Program-made: the position numbers and the translations under genes
The notes under the pieces: generated by a model
Databases searched by the model: none
Seen by the model: only the letters and a program-made list of their open reading frames with translations
Told to the model about the DNA's origin: nothing
Shown here: positions 28,630 through 36,520 of the stretch, one piece after another
How the letters are laid out: each line of letters begins with the position of its first letter
Numbering within the stretch: the first letter of the stretch is position 1
DNA from: Qingshengfaniella alkalisoli
Lineage (GTDB): Bacteria > Pseudomonadota > Alphaproteobacteria > Rhodobacterales > Rhodobacteraceae
Assembly: GCF_007855645.1 (NCBI RefSeq)
Contig: NZ_CP042261.1
Span: 2,065,501 to 2,129,500 of the forward strand
Reading direction: 5' to 3'
DNA: 64,000 nt

Positions 28630-28662
28630 AAAAATAAAGACCCCGGCCGAAACCGGGGTCTT
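28630..28662 (-). terminator. Intrinsic terminator of serC-serA
   Basis: AAGACCCCGG and CCGGGGTCTT form a perfect 10-bp stem around a 6-base loop. On the minus strand it is followed by TTTATTTTTC, so it ends serA transcription. It lies between the convergent yaaA and serA and may act weakly for yaaA. Confidence 0.92.
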
Positions 28663-28686
28663 GAGGGAGGAGAGTTTGGAACGTGG

Positions 28687-30282
28687 TTAGTTCACATCGA
28701 ACTTCAAGGGGCGGATCTGTTGGAACTTGCCCAGTTCGTTGAGTTTTGACACGACGTCACGTCCGATCGCATCATCGACATAAAGCAGCGCGATCGCATC
28801 CTCGCCTGCCTTGGTGCGACCCAGCGTGAAATTGGCGATGTTCACGCCGCATTCACCCAGTTTGGACCCCAGCAGACCGATGATGCCGGGCACGTCCTTG
28901 TTGGTGGTGTAGAGCATGTGTTCACCGACCTCGGCGTCGATGTTGATGCCCTTGATCTGGATGAAGCGCGGCTTGCCATCGGAAAAGACGGTGCCGGCAA
29001 TCGTGCGCGTGCGGCTGTCGGTTTCGACGGTCAGCTTGATGTAACCGTCGAAGGCGCCCGATTTTTCCTGTGTGGTCTTGGACAGTTGGATGCCACGTTC
29101 CTTGGCAACCACGGGCGCGGAGACCATGTTCACTTCGGGGTTGGTGGCTTTCATGAATCCCGCCAGCGCAGCGGCGTCCAGCGCGGCGAGGTTCATGCCG
29201 GCTGCAACGCCATCGTAGAGCACGTTGATCGACTTGACGGGTTCGTCTGTCATCTGGCCGACGAACGCACCCAGATGTTCGGCCAGCTTGATCCATGGGC
29301 CCATCACGGCGGCCTCTTCGGCGGTGACGGATGGCATGTTCAGCGCGTTCTGGACAGCACCCGTCAGAAGGTAGTCGGACATCTGTTCGGCCACCTGAAG
29401 TGCCACGTTTTCCTGGGCTTCCGTGGTGGACGCGCCAAGGTGCGGGGTGACGACGACATTCGGCAGGTTGAACAGCGGGTTTTCGGTTGCGGGCTCAGAT
29501 TCGAACACGTCGAAGGCGGCACCGGCGACATGACCCGATTTCAGGGCTTCGGCCAAGGCTTCTTCGTCCACCAGGCCGCCACGGGCGCAGTTGATGATCC
29601 GAACACCCTTCTTGGTCTTGGCGATGTTTTCGCGGGACAGGATGTTGCGGGTCTTGTCCGTAAGCGGCACGTGCATCGTAATGAAATCAGCACGTTGCAG
29701 CAGCTCATCCAGCTCCACCTTGGTGACGCCGAGCTTGGCAGCGCGTTCCTCGGACAGGAACGGATCGAAGGCGATGACCTTCATTTTAAGGCCGACGGCG
29801 CGTTCGCAGACGATGCCGCCAATGTTGCCTGCACCGATGACGCCCAACGTCTTGGCGGTGACTTCGGTGCCCATGAAGCGGGACTTTTCCCACTTGCCTG
29901 CATGGGTCGAGGCGCTGGCTTCGGGCAGTTGGCGGGCCACGGCGAACATCATCGCGATGGCGTGTTCAGCGGTGGTGATGGAGTTACCGAACGGGGTGTT
30001 CATCACGATGACACCCTTCTTGGAAGCTGCTGGAATATCAACGTTATCCACGCCGATACCTGCGCGACCGACGACTTTGAGGTTGGTCGCGGCTTCCAGG
30101 ACCTTGTCGGTGACCTTGGTGGCCGACCGGATGGCGAGGCCGTCATATTTCCCAATGACTTCAAGGAGTTTATCCTTGTCCTTGCCGAGGGACGGCTCGA
30201 AGTCCACCTCGATTCCACGGTCGCGGAAAATCTGGACGGCGGTTTCGGAAAGCTTGTCGGATACGAGAACGCGAGGGGCCAT
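28687..30282 (-). CDS. serA: D-3-phosphoglycerate dehydrogenase
   Basis: A 531-residue enzyme for the first step of serine synthesis, oxidising 3-phosphoglycerate with NAD. APRVLVSDKLSETAVQIFRD opens the substrate domain. GVIGAGNIGGIVCERAVGLK is the NAD-binding loop. INCARGGLVDEEALAEAL and TPHLGASTTEAQENVA carry the catalytic Arg, Glu and His region. The C-terminal half has the intervening (ASB) domain and an ACT domain (VPGIIGLLGSKLGECGVNIA), the long form of the enzyme. MAPRVLV at 30282 is preferred over an upstream ATG. It is downstream of serC and ends at a strong terminator. Confidence 0.95.
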   Translation of the reverse strand: MAPRVLVSDKLSETAVQIFRDRGIEVDFEPSLGKDKDKLLEVIGKYDGLAIRSATKVTDKVLEAATNLKVVGRAGIGVDNVDIPAASKKGVIVMNTPFGNSITTAEHAIAMMFAVARQLPEASASTHAGKWEKSRFMGTEVTAKTLGVIGAGNIGGIVCERAVGLKMKVIAFDPFLSEERAAKLGVTKVELDELLQRADFITMHVPLTDKTRNILSRENIAKTKKGVRIINCARGGLVDEEALAEALKSGHVAGAAFDVFESEPATENPLFNLPNVVVTPHLGASTTEAQENVALQVAEQMSDYLLTGAVQNALNMPSVTAEEAAVMGPWIKLAEHLGAFVGQMTDEPVKSINVLYDGVAAGMNLAALDAAALAGFMKATNPEVNMVSAPVVAKERGIQLSKTTQEKSGAFDGYIKLTVETDSRTRTIAGTVFSDGKPRFIQIKGINIDAEVGEHMLYTTNKDVPGIIGLLGSKLGECGVNIANFTLGRTKAGEDAIALLYVDDAIGRDVVSKLNELGKFQQIRPLKFDVN

Positions 30283-30395
30283 GATGGCGATCCTTTTGCT
30301 GTGCACCGGGCGTACACCGAGCGTACACCGCTATGTGCCGGAATGAGATATCTGGGGAACCGCCCGACAGATGCGCCGGGCGGGCAGTCGCATGA

Positions 30396-31550
30396 TCAGG
30401 CGGCTTCGGTCTGAGCTTCGATTTCGGCGTCGAACGCGAATTCGAGCCAAGGCAGCAGCGCCTCAATGTCAGAGGTCTCGACCGTGCCGCCGCACCAGAT
30501 GCGCAGACCGGCAGGCGCGTCGCGATAGGCGCCGATGTCGAAGGCCACGCCTTCTTTTTCCAGCCGCTTGGCAACGGCCTTGGCGAAGGCGGCACCGTCC
30601 TTGATGCGATCATCCGTGAACTTCAGGCAGACTGAGGTGTTCGACTGCGTCGCGGGATCTTCGGCGAGGTTCGCGATCCACGGTGTTTTCTGCACGAAGG
30701 CGTCGATGGCACCGGCATTGGCGTCGGCGCGGGCGATCAGACCCTTCAGCCCGCCCACGGATTTCGCCCAGTCGAGCGCGACCAGATAATCTTCGACGCA
30801 AAGCATCGACGGGGTGTTGATGGTAGCGCCTTCAAAGATACCGTCGATCAGCTTGCCGCCCTTGGTCAGGCGGAAGATCTTCGGCAGCGGCCATGCTGGG
30901 GTGTAGCTTTCCAGACGCGCGACAGCGCGGGGGCTGAGGATCAGCATGCCGTGTGCGGCTTCGCCACCCAGAACCTTCTGCCAGGAGAAGGTGGTCACAT
31001 CCAGCTTGTCCCATGGCAGGTCCATCGCAAACGCGGCAGAAGTTGCGTCACACAGCGTCAGGCCAGCACGGTCTGCCGGGATCGCGTTGCCATTGGGCAT
31101 ACGCACGCCAGAGGTCGTGCCGTTCCATGTGAAGCAGACGTCATCGTCATAGTTCAGCGCGGCCATATCGACGATCTGGCCGTATTCGGCGGTGTGGGTC
31201 GTGGCCTCGATCTTGAGCTGCTTGACCACATCGGTGACCCAGCCTGCGCCGAAGCTTTCCCATGCGACCATTTCCGCCGGGCGTTCACCCAGAAGCGACC
31301 ACATCGCCATCTCGAACGCGCCGGTATCAGACGCCGGAACGATGCCGATCTTGTAGTCTGCGGGGATGCCGAGGATCTCGCGCGTCGTTTCGATCGCGTC
31401 CTTGAGCTTTGCCTTGCCGATAGCGGCACGGTGCGAACGGCCGGTTGCGGCGTCGCTCAAAGCGTCCAGAGTCCATTTGGGGGGTTTGGCGCAGGGGCCA
31501 GATGAAAAACGCGGATTCGCCGGCCGCGCGGCCGGAGCTTCAATAGCCAT
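30396..31550 (-). CDS. serC: Phosphoserine aminotransferase
   Basis: A 384-residue PLP enzyme that converts 3-phosphohydroxypyruvate to phosphoserine. [13 protein letters not shown] is the N-terminal block and [17 protein letters not shown] carries the PLP-binding Lys (near residue 198). [10 protein letters not shown] is the cofactor-Asp segment. This is the alphaproteobacterial/archaeal-type SerC. serA lies 113 bp downstream on the same strand. The leader is unusual: the left boundary of the integrated element sits 20-90 bp upstream of the ATG, so the original promoter has been moved about 10 kb away. Confidence 0.94.
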   Translation of the reverse strand: MAIEAPAARPANPRFSSGPCAKPPKWTLDALSDAATGRSHRAAIGKAKLKDAIETTREILGIPADYKIGIVPASDTGAFEMAMWSLLGERPAEMVAWESFGAGWVTDVVKQLKIEATTHTAEYGQIVDMAALNYDDDVCFTWNGTTSGVRMPNGNAIPADRAGLTLCDATSAAFAMDLPWDKLDVTTFSWQKVLGGEAAHGMLILSPRAVARLESYTPAWPLPKIFRLTKGGKLIDGIFEGATINTPSMLCVEDYLVALDWAKSVGGLKGLIARADANAGAIDAFVQKTPWIANLAEDPATQSNTSVCLKFTDDRIKDGAAFAKAVAKRLEKEGVAFDIGAYRDAPAGLRIWCGGTVETSDIEALLPWLEFAFDAEIEAQTEAA

Positions 31551-31571
31551 AATGTGCTACCCTTCCAGATA

Positions 31572-31638
31572 AGCGCCCCTCGTTGGGGAGAGGTGTCCCG
31601 CCGACGCCTCTACGAAAACCCAACAAATAAAGCAATAG
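31572..31638. ncRNA. Conserved structured element in the serC leader
   Basis: The sequence folds as an outer helix GTTGGG/CCCAAC (31582-31587 with 31619-31624) around a 9-bp inner helix (31589-31597 with 31603-31611) and a short loop. The same fold is kept in the right-hand copy at 41605-41670 despite base changes. A structured leader called the serC motif has been described upstream of serC in alphaproteobacteria; I cannot verify that this is that motif. On the plus strand all inner pairs form (one G-U); on the minus strand the same position is an A-C mismatch, so the functional strand is unclear. Confidence 0.5.
31603..31638. repeat. attL: left copy of the 36-bp direct repeat
   Basis: These 36 bp are identical to 41635-41670, 10,032 bp to the right. 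Similarity continues outward over another 30 bp (31572-31602 against 41605-41634) with several substitutions and one length change. Together with an integrase gene next to the right copy, this marks the end of an integrated element. The copy sits 53-88 bp upstream of the serC start codon. Confidence 0.92.
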
Positions 31639-31695
31639 ATAAAGCGTCTTCCCTCGTAGGTTCGTGCAGCATCGTGCAGAACGATGCGGGAACGC

Positions 31696-31734
31696 GCGAC
31701 CGTGTGTGGCACAAAACTGACACACGGCGTTCGG
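31696..31734 (+). pseudogene. Remnant resembling the 3' end of an integrase gene
   Basis: Read as GCG ACC GTG ..., this gives A-T-V-C-G-T-K-L-T-H-G-V-R. The intact integrase ends with A-T-V-T-N-A-L-F-G-T-K-L-T-Q-A-R (41507-41554). The block TGGCACAAAA-C/T-TGACACA is shared in the same orientation, and a further GAAAAGAAAATCC-like stretch follows in both. It lies just inside attL. It may be a scar of an earlier related insertion or an integrase arm site present on both sides. Confidence 0.4.
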
Positions 31735-31749
31735 GTAATGTTCTGAGAA

Positions 31750-31790
31750 GCGCAAAAGAAAATCCCGGTGCGCGGGCGGGCGCAACCGGG
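31750..31790 (-). terminator. Intrinsic terminator facing serC inside the left end of the element
   Basis: CCCGGTGCGC (31764-31773) pairs with GCGCAACCGGG (31780-31790, one bulged A). On the minus strand the stem is followed by ATTTTCTTTT. It would stop minus-strand transcripts coming from the element about 200 bp before serC. The rest of 31639-31869 shows two further inverted repeats (31669-31687 and 31700-31727) and no gene. Confidence 0.65.
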
Positions 31791-31869
31791 ACATACCAAA
31801 CTAAAGCACAAAGGCTTCCGCTTCAGTCTAGCCTAGTGCGCACCGCTTTCGCAAGTGCGGAGGTGCGCT

Positions 31870-32715
31870 ATGTGTAATTGGAACAAGCACCGCTGGAACT
31901 GGAAGCGCGCGGTGAAGCGTGATCCGCGTCTGAGCGACGCTGCGAAGCTTCTGGCCGTGAGTTTGGTCGATGACTTCGCCAACCATCAAACGGCGCGCTG
32001 CACAATGCGTATCGAGACCTTGGCCGAATGCCATGGCAAGTCGAAGCGGTCCATCCAGCGGGCTCTGTCAGAGCTGCGCAATCTGTCATGGATCGAAGTC
32101 AATCATCGTCGCGGACCAGGCGCAAAATCCAAGATCGTGTTTCTCGATGGCGACGGAATTGTCCCCGTGAGCAGCCCCGAAAAGGTGGCAGAACTGGCGG
32201 CTTACAGGGAAAATAAAACGACAGATGTGTCGTTTTACGGGAACGAAAAGGCGACAGATATGACCCAAATAGATGACAACCGTGTCACCCCCTATATAGA
32301 ACCAAATAAAAACCAAAACGGGTACGCGCACGAGGGCGCACCCGCGCGCGAGGACGGCCCACCAGTTTCGCAAGACGCAAGCGATCCATCAACCCGACAT
32401 TCCGTCAACGACGCACCAGCACCTAGCGCGACACCAGCACCGACCGCCCGACCGGCACCACACCTCAGGGCAATCGTCCCGCATGGCAGCGAGCACGAAC
32501 GCCAGTGGAACGATTGGCTGAGAGCAAAGGGATTGCCCGAACTATCAGCGTTCGCCGAGTCTCTGACCGAACAGGGGCTGACAGGTTGGGATATGCCGTG
32601 GAAGCAACCACCGTCTGACGATGGCTATCCCCCGATGCTCGCAAAGCGCTTCGTGGCTTGGCGCATCGAGGCCCGGAGAAAGTTCTATCACCAGCCATTC
32701 CGGAGAACGGCATGA
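31870..32715 (+). CDS. Helix-turn-helix protein of the element, possible replication or regulatory protein
   Basis: A 281-residue soluble protein. KLLAVSLVDDFANHQTARC and RIETLAECHGKSKRSIQRAL-type sequence near residues 45-70 form a winged helix-turn-helix like those in phage and plasmid replication initiators. The middle (residues 135-205) is a low-complexity Pro/Ala-rich linker, and the C-terminus (WNDWLRAKGLPELSAF, FVAWRIEARRKFY) is a second folded part. It is the first gene after attL, with a GAGGTG Shine-Dalgarno before ATG 31870. In satellites this position often holds replication control, but no primase or helicase motif is seen. Overlaps the next gene by 4 bp. Confidence 0.6.
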   Translation: MCNWNKHRWNWKRAVKRDPRLSDAAKLLAVSLVDDFANHQTARCTMRIETLAECHGKSKRSIQRALSELRNLSWIEVNHRRGPGAKSKIVFLDGDGIVPVSSPEKVAELAAYRENKTTDVSFYGNEKATDMTQIDDNRVTPYIEPNKNQNGYAHEGAPAREDGPPVSQDASDPSTRHSVNDAPAPSATPAPTARPAPHLRAIVPHGSEHERQWNDWLRAKGLPELSAFAESLTEQGLTGWDMPWKQPPSDDGYPPMLAKRFVAWRIEARRKFYHQPFRRTA

Positions 32716-32993
32716 CCCAGAACATTGAAAAAATGACGGGCGACGACCGCGCCGCAGACGCTACCGAAGCGGCAAGCGCGTTGCGCACCCTGCGTGACGA
32801 ACTGATCAGCCAAGGTGTGCCGTTGGCTTCGATCCTGTCAGGGTTTCACGCTGAGATCATCGCCGAGATGGTGACGGCTTACGGCCCGGCGGTCACGATT
32901 GACCGCATGGTGAACGCAGCGGATCGCATCGAGGCAATGCCCGCGCTCGAATACGTCGCGGCAGTCGTGGCAGGGCCGACCGGCAGGGCATGA
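32712..32993 (+). CDS. Small hypothetical protein of the element
   Basis: A 93-residue, mostly helical, acidic protein (MTQNIEKMTGDDRAADATE...) with a central ELISQGVPLASILSGFHAEI segment. I do not recognise a family. ATG 32712 overlaps the stop of the HTH gene (ATGA), so the two are translationally coupled. It precedes the terminase genes by 109 bp. Similar small helical proteins before terminases in phages are often of unknown role. Confidence 0.55.
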   Translation: MTQNIEKMTGDDRAADATEAASALRTLRDELISQGVPLASILSGFHAEIIAEMVTAYGPAVTIDRMVNAADRIEAMPALEYVAAVVAGPTGRA

Positions 32994-33102
32994 CGCGGCC
33001 TTATCTCAGCGAAAGCGGGTCCTTCCGGCGCTGACTGTATGCGGGGGGCAGAGGCGCGAAGCATCGGGCGCTGCAAAAAAAATATAAAGGGGTTAAATAC
33101 TT

Positions 33103-33606
33103 ATGAGGATCATGCAGGAGTTGCCGGGACTGGAAGGCGAGCGCGCAGTTGCGCGGATCGGCGGTGCCGACTTGTGCAACCTTCTGCGGATCACGCCTGC
33201 TGCCCTCACAGGCTTGGTAAAACGCGATCTGGCGATAAAGCTGGGTCACGACGCCTACGACCTCCAAGAAACAGTTGGGCGATACACGGAGCACCTGCGC
33301 AGCGTCGCCAGCGGGCGTGGCGGCGAGGAACAGGCGCTGACGCTCACCGGCGAACGCGCCCGACTGGCACGAGCGCAGGCCGACGCACAAGAGACCAAGA
33401 ACGCAGCTTTGCGCGGCGAACTTGTCAAGGCGTCCGAGGTCGAACGGGAATGGGCCGACACGCTGCGGCACCTGCGTTCGCAGCTTCTGGCGGTGCCGTC
33501 GCGCATCCGGCAGACTTTGGGGCACCTGTCTACCGCTGATGTTGAGGCCATAGACCGCGAACTGCGCGATACGCTGACCAGGCTGGGGAACGGCGATGCA
33601 GATTGA
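33103..33606 (+). CDS. Phage terminase small subunit, Nu1 type
   Basis: A 167-residue protein. The N-terminus (GGADLCNLLRITPAALTGLVKRD) is a helix-turn-helix for recognising packaging sites, as in lambda gpNu1. ERARLARAQADAQETKNAALRGELV is the Lys-Asn-rich segment typical of Nu1-like small terminases, followed by LRSQLLAVPSRI. It recognises the element's pac or cos site and brings in the large subunit. AT-rich sequence and a weak Shine-Dalgarno precede ATG 33103. It overlaps the large-subunit gene by 11 bp. Confidence 0.85.
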   Translation: MRIMQELPGLEGERAVARIGGADLCNLLRITPAALTGLVKRDLAIKLGHDAYDLQETVGRYTEHLRSVASGRGGEEQALTLTGERARLARAQADAQETKNAALRGELVKASEVEREWADTLRHLRSQLLAVPSRIRQTLGHLSTADVEAIDRELRDTLTRLGNGDAD

Positions 33607-35371
33607 GGATGTTCGCCGCTCCGCCCTGCGTGCGCTGATCCCGCCGCCACGCCTGCGGTTGTCTGAGTGGATCGAGTCGGAGATCGCCTTACCCGATGGC
33701 GTATCGGCGCAGCCCGGCCCTGTTCGTCTCTGGCCGTTCCAGCGGGAAATTGCGGACGCGATCGGAGATCCGCTTATCGAGCGCGTTACCCTGGTCAAGC
33801 CGGTGCGCGTGGGTTTCACAACGCTACTGACCAGTGCCGTCGCGTCCTTCGTGGCAAACGAGCCCAGCCCCATTCTATGCCTGTTACCGGCTGAAGCGGA
33901 TTGCCGTGACTACGTAGTGAGTGACGTTGAGCCGATATTCGGGGCCTCGCCAGCGGTAGCAGATGCCATGTCAGACGAGCGTGACGAATCCGGGCGCAAC
34001 ACGCTGCTGTCACGGCGCTTTCCCGGCGGCTCACTCAAGGTGGTTGCGGCCAAGGCACCGCGCAACCTGAGGCGGCACAATGTGCGCGTGCTTTTCATAG
34101 ATGAGGCCGACGGAATGGAAGCAACCGCCGAAGGCTCGCCGATCATCCTTGCCGAACGGCGCACGCTGTCATTTCCTGATCGCAAGATCGTCATGGGCAG
34201 CACGCCGGTATTCGAGGAAACCAGTCATGTGCTTCGCGCCTATGCGCGTTCCGATGGGCGGGTGTTCGAAGTGCCATGTCCGGACTGTGGGGCACTGACC
34301 GAAATCGAGTGGCAGCATATCGTCTGGGATGATGGAAAGCCCGAAACAGCCCGGTTCCGCTGCCCGCATTGCGAATCCGAGATCGAGGAACGGCACAAGC
34401 CTCAGATGGTCGCGCAAGGCGCATGGCGGCCCACACGGCCCGAGGTGCAGGGGCATGCCGGGTTCCGCCTCAACGCTCTTGTAAGCCTGCATGCGAACGC
34501 CAGTTGGGCGAAGCTTGCAGCGGAATTCATCGGAGCCAAAGACGACCCGACGACCTTACAGACATTTGTTAACACGATCCTTGGCCAAGGCTGGCGCGGC
34601 GAAGGCGATGAACTGGCCGAAGATGAACTTGCGGCGCGCGCCGAGGAATTCGGGTTGTCCGGGATTCCGGCCGAAGTGCTCGCGCTGACCGTTGGAATCG
34701 ACGTGCAGCATGATCGACTTGAGGCGACGTTTCTGGGCTGGGCCGAAAGCGGCACAATGCTGGTGCTGGGGCATCGCGTCATCTGGGGTCAGTTTGATGA
34801 TGAAGCGACATGGGCGGAGCTTGACGATACGCTACGCACGCGCTTTCCGCACGCTCTGGGCGGCCGCATGGCGATCGACGCGGCAGCGATCGACGCAGGC
34901 GACGGGGCCAGTATGCACCGCGTCACGGCGTTCGCCATGCCGCGCACCCGCAACAAGGTGCTGGCAATCAAGGGTGCATCTGGAAACCGGCCGGTGATCG
35001 AGCGTGCCGGATCGAAGACCAAGACGGGCGCGCGGCTCTGGATCGTCGGGGTTGATACCGTAAAGACCCAGCTATTCGGCCGGTTGTCGCAAGCCGGGTC
35101 AGTTCGGTTCTCTGCCGACCTGCCGCCCGTGTGGTATGAGCAGGCGACCAGCGAACGTGCAGTTATCAAATATCGCCGGGGCCAACCCGTGCGCAGCTTC
35201 GAACGCGTTCCAGGACGCCGCGCGGAGGCGCTTGATTGTCTGGTCTATGCGTTCGCAGCACGACAGATCATCAATCCGGATTGGGAACGGCGGCGGGTGG
35301 AACTCGCGCAGGACCAACCCCTAAGGACAGCGGCGGGACCGATTCTTAGTTCGAAGTGGATGCAGAGATAG
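33596..35371 (+). CDS. Phage terminase large subunit, GpA family
   Basis: A 591-residue packaging motor. RLSEWIESEIALPDG and WPFQREIADAIGDPLIERVT open the ATPase. The P-loop is the degenerate KPVRVGFTTLL type of the GpA family. VLFIDEADGME (near residue 165) is Walker B with the catalytic Glu. CPDCG and CPHCESEIEE form a zinc-binding pair (residues about 227-260). The C-terminal nuclease domain has VGIDVQHDRLEATFLGW, MAIDAAAIDAGDG and a DCLVYAFAA segment. It cuts and packages DNA into the element's own procapsid. Length is usual for the family. Confidence 0.93.
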   Translation: MQIEDVRRSALRALIPPPRLRLSEWIESEIALPDGVSAQPGPVRLWPFQREIADAIGDPLIERVTLVKPVRVGFTTLLTSAVASFVANEPSPILCLLPAEADCRDYVVSDVEPIFGASPAVADAMSDERDESGRNTLLSRRFPGGSLKVVAAKAPRNLRRHNVRVLFIDEADGMEATAEGSPIILAERRTLSFPDRKIVMGSTPVFEETSHVLRAYARSDGRVFEVPCPDCGALTEIEWQHIVWDDGKPETARFRCPHCESEIEERHKPQMVAQGAWRPTRPEVQGHAGFRLNALVSLHANASWAKLAAEFIGAKDDPTTLQTFVNTILGQGWRGEGDELAEDELAARAEEFGLSGIPAEVLALTVGIDVQHDRLEATFLGWAESGTMLVLGHRVIWGQFDDEATWAELDDTLRTRFPHALGGRMAIDAAAIDAGDGASMHRVTAFAMPRTRNKVLAIKGASGNRPVIERAGSKTKTGARLWIVGVDTVKTQLFGRLSQAGSVRFSADLPPVWYEQATSERAVIKYRRGQPVRSFERVPGRRAEALDCLVYAFAARQIINPDWERRRVELAQDQPLRTAAGPILSSKWMQR

Positions 35372-35406
35372 GGCGCGTTTAAGCAGTCCACGCGACTGGC
35401 CTGGAG

Positions 35407-35808
35407 CTATAACTCACCTTGCGCCCAATGCTCTAGAGTGCCTACTAGGCCTCGAACACGACTAGCCGCATTGCTCAAAGCTACCTCCTGATCTTCTTCA
35501 GACCGCGTCGTACCCTGTCTGAGGAAGCGACAAGCTTTATCTATTGAGTGATTCACATAGTGAATCTCGATGTTCGGAAGTAGCGCGATCTCTCCACGCA
35601 AATAGCCGAGGCGGGCTTTCCATTGGTTGAAGGCAGAGTTCATCTCTTGTTGCGACGAATGACCGAGATCGAAAGACCGGATATCTTCCTCAAGCTCTAG
35701 TAGCGCAACGGACAATTTATCTATTGATTTCATGACTACATACTTTCGGCTTAAAGCATATGACTTTCCTTGGGACTTTACGCTGATATACCATTTCGTT
35801 GGAAGCAC
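35407..35808 (-). CDS. Hypothetical protein on the opposite strand within the head module
   Basis: A 133-residue protein with several helical stretches (MKSIDKLSVALLELEEDIRS, EMNSAFNQWKARLGYLRGEI) and no membrane segment. I recognise no family. M26 (35733) is a possible later start. It is the only minus-strand gene in the element and interrupts the terminase-portal order. The gene and its 127-bp upstream region are clearly AT-richer than their neighbours. That pattern is typical of a moron: an independently transcribed cargo gene, in satellites and prophages often a phage-defence or host-fitness gene. Confidence 0.5.
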   Translation of the reverse strand: MLPTKWYISVKSQGKSYALSRKYVVMKSIDKLSVALLELEEDIRSFDLGHSSQQEMNSAFNQWKARLGYLRGEIALLPNIEIHYVNHSIDKACRFLRQGTTRSEEDQEVALSNAASRVRGLVGTLEHWAQGEL

Positions 35809-35935
35809 TAAGGCACGTTTGCTTACGTAAACTGACGCCAGAAAACTTAAGCTAACGTTCTGAACGTATTCAATAAATTACTTTTGTTGAGTGCTGGTTT
35901 GGCTATCCTGTTGTCACCGCAAACAGGGGAAGCCA

Positions 35936-36520
35936 ATGCGAGTAAAGGTGACTAGATACCCGCTGACGATCGGCGCGGCGGCTGTAGCAGAGCTGATCGG
36001 CGTGAGTTCGGGCTATCTGCGCACATTGCGCTTCGATGGTGTTCTTAGCCACCGCCCTGAAGGCAAATCAGCGGCCGCCGAATACGGGCCTACGGACGTT
36101 GCGACATTGGCAGTGTTCCGGTCGCTCACCGAAGCCGGGCTGTCCAGGAAAGGTGCTGCGGTTCTCGCGCGGCTCACAGGGTTTCCGACTGCGCGCTATC
36201 TGGAACACATGCCGGGCGTAAGCGAGCTTCATTCATCTGAGATTGATCTAACGGACGCGGAACGCGCCCAATGCTTCGCGGCATGCGATCGCGAATTACC
36301 GGAATCCCGCTTCTGCTACTACGCTATACCGGAGCTTATCGAAGACGACCCCAGATCATCCGCCGTCTTTCTTGCGAGCCTTGATGAACTGGAGCAAATC
36401 CATCCGCGCGGCCTTCTGCTCGATTTCAAAGGCATTGCCTCAGAGATTGCAATGCGTCTGACCCAACCTCTTGTCACCTACCGCATCGACAGCGTGAGTG
36501 AGATGGAGGCGCAGCAATGA
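35936..36520 (+). CDS. MerR-like helix-turn-helix protein in the head module
   Basis: A 194-residue protein. The N-terminus (TIGAAAVAELIGVSSGYLRT, then RFDGVLSHR and YGPTDVATLAVFRSLTEAG) follows the MerR-type HTH-plus-wing layout and includes residues predicted to contact DNA. The rest (DLTDAERAQCFAACDRELPE onward) is not recognised. ATG 35936 has GGGGAAG upstream. It overlaps the portal gene by 4 bp, so it is expressed with the head genes. It could regulate the packaging module or be a minor head component. Confidence 0.55.
   Translation: MRVKVTRYPLTIGAAAVAELIGVSSGYLRTLRFDGVLSHRPEGKSAAAEYGPTDVATLAVFRSLTEAGLSRKGAAVLARLTGFPTARYLEHMPGVSELHSSEIDLTDAERAQCFAACDRELPESRFCYYAIPELIEDDPRSSAVFLASLDELEQIHPRGLLLDFKGIASEIAMRLTQPLVTYRIDSVSEMEAQQ

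Noticed and set aside
31554-31877. Open frames across attL and attR (for example RRLYENPTNKAI-type peptides)
   Set aside because: They arise from the structured att sequence in both copies, differ in frame between them, and lack start signals.
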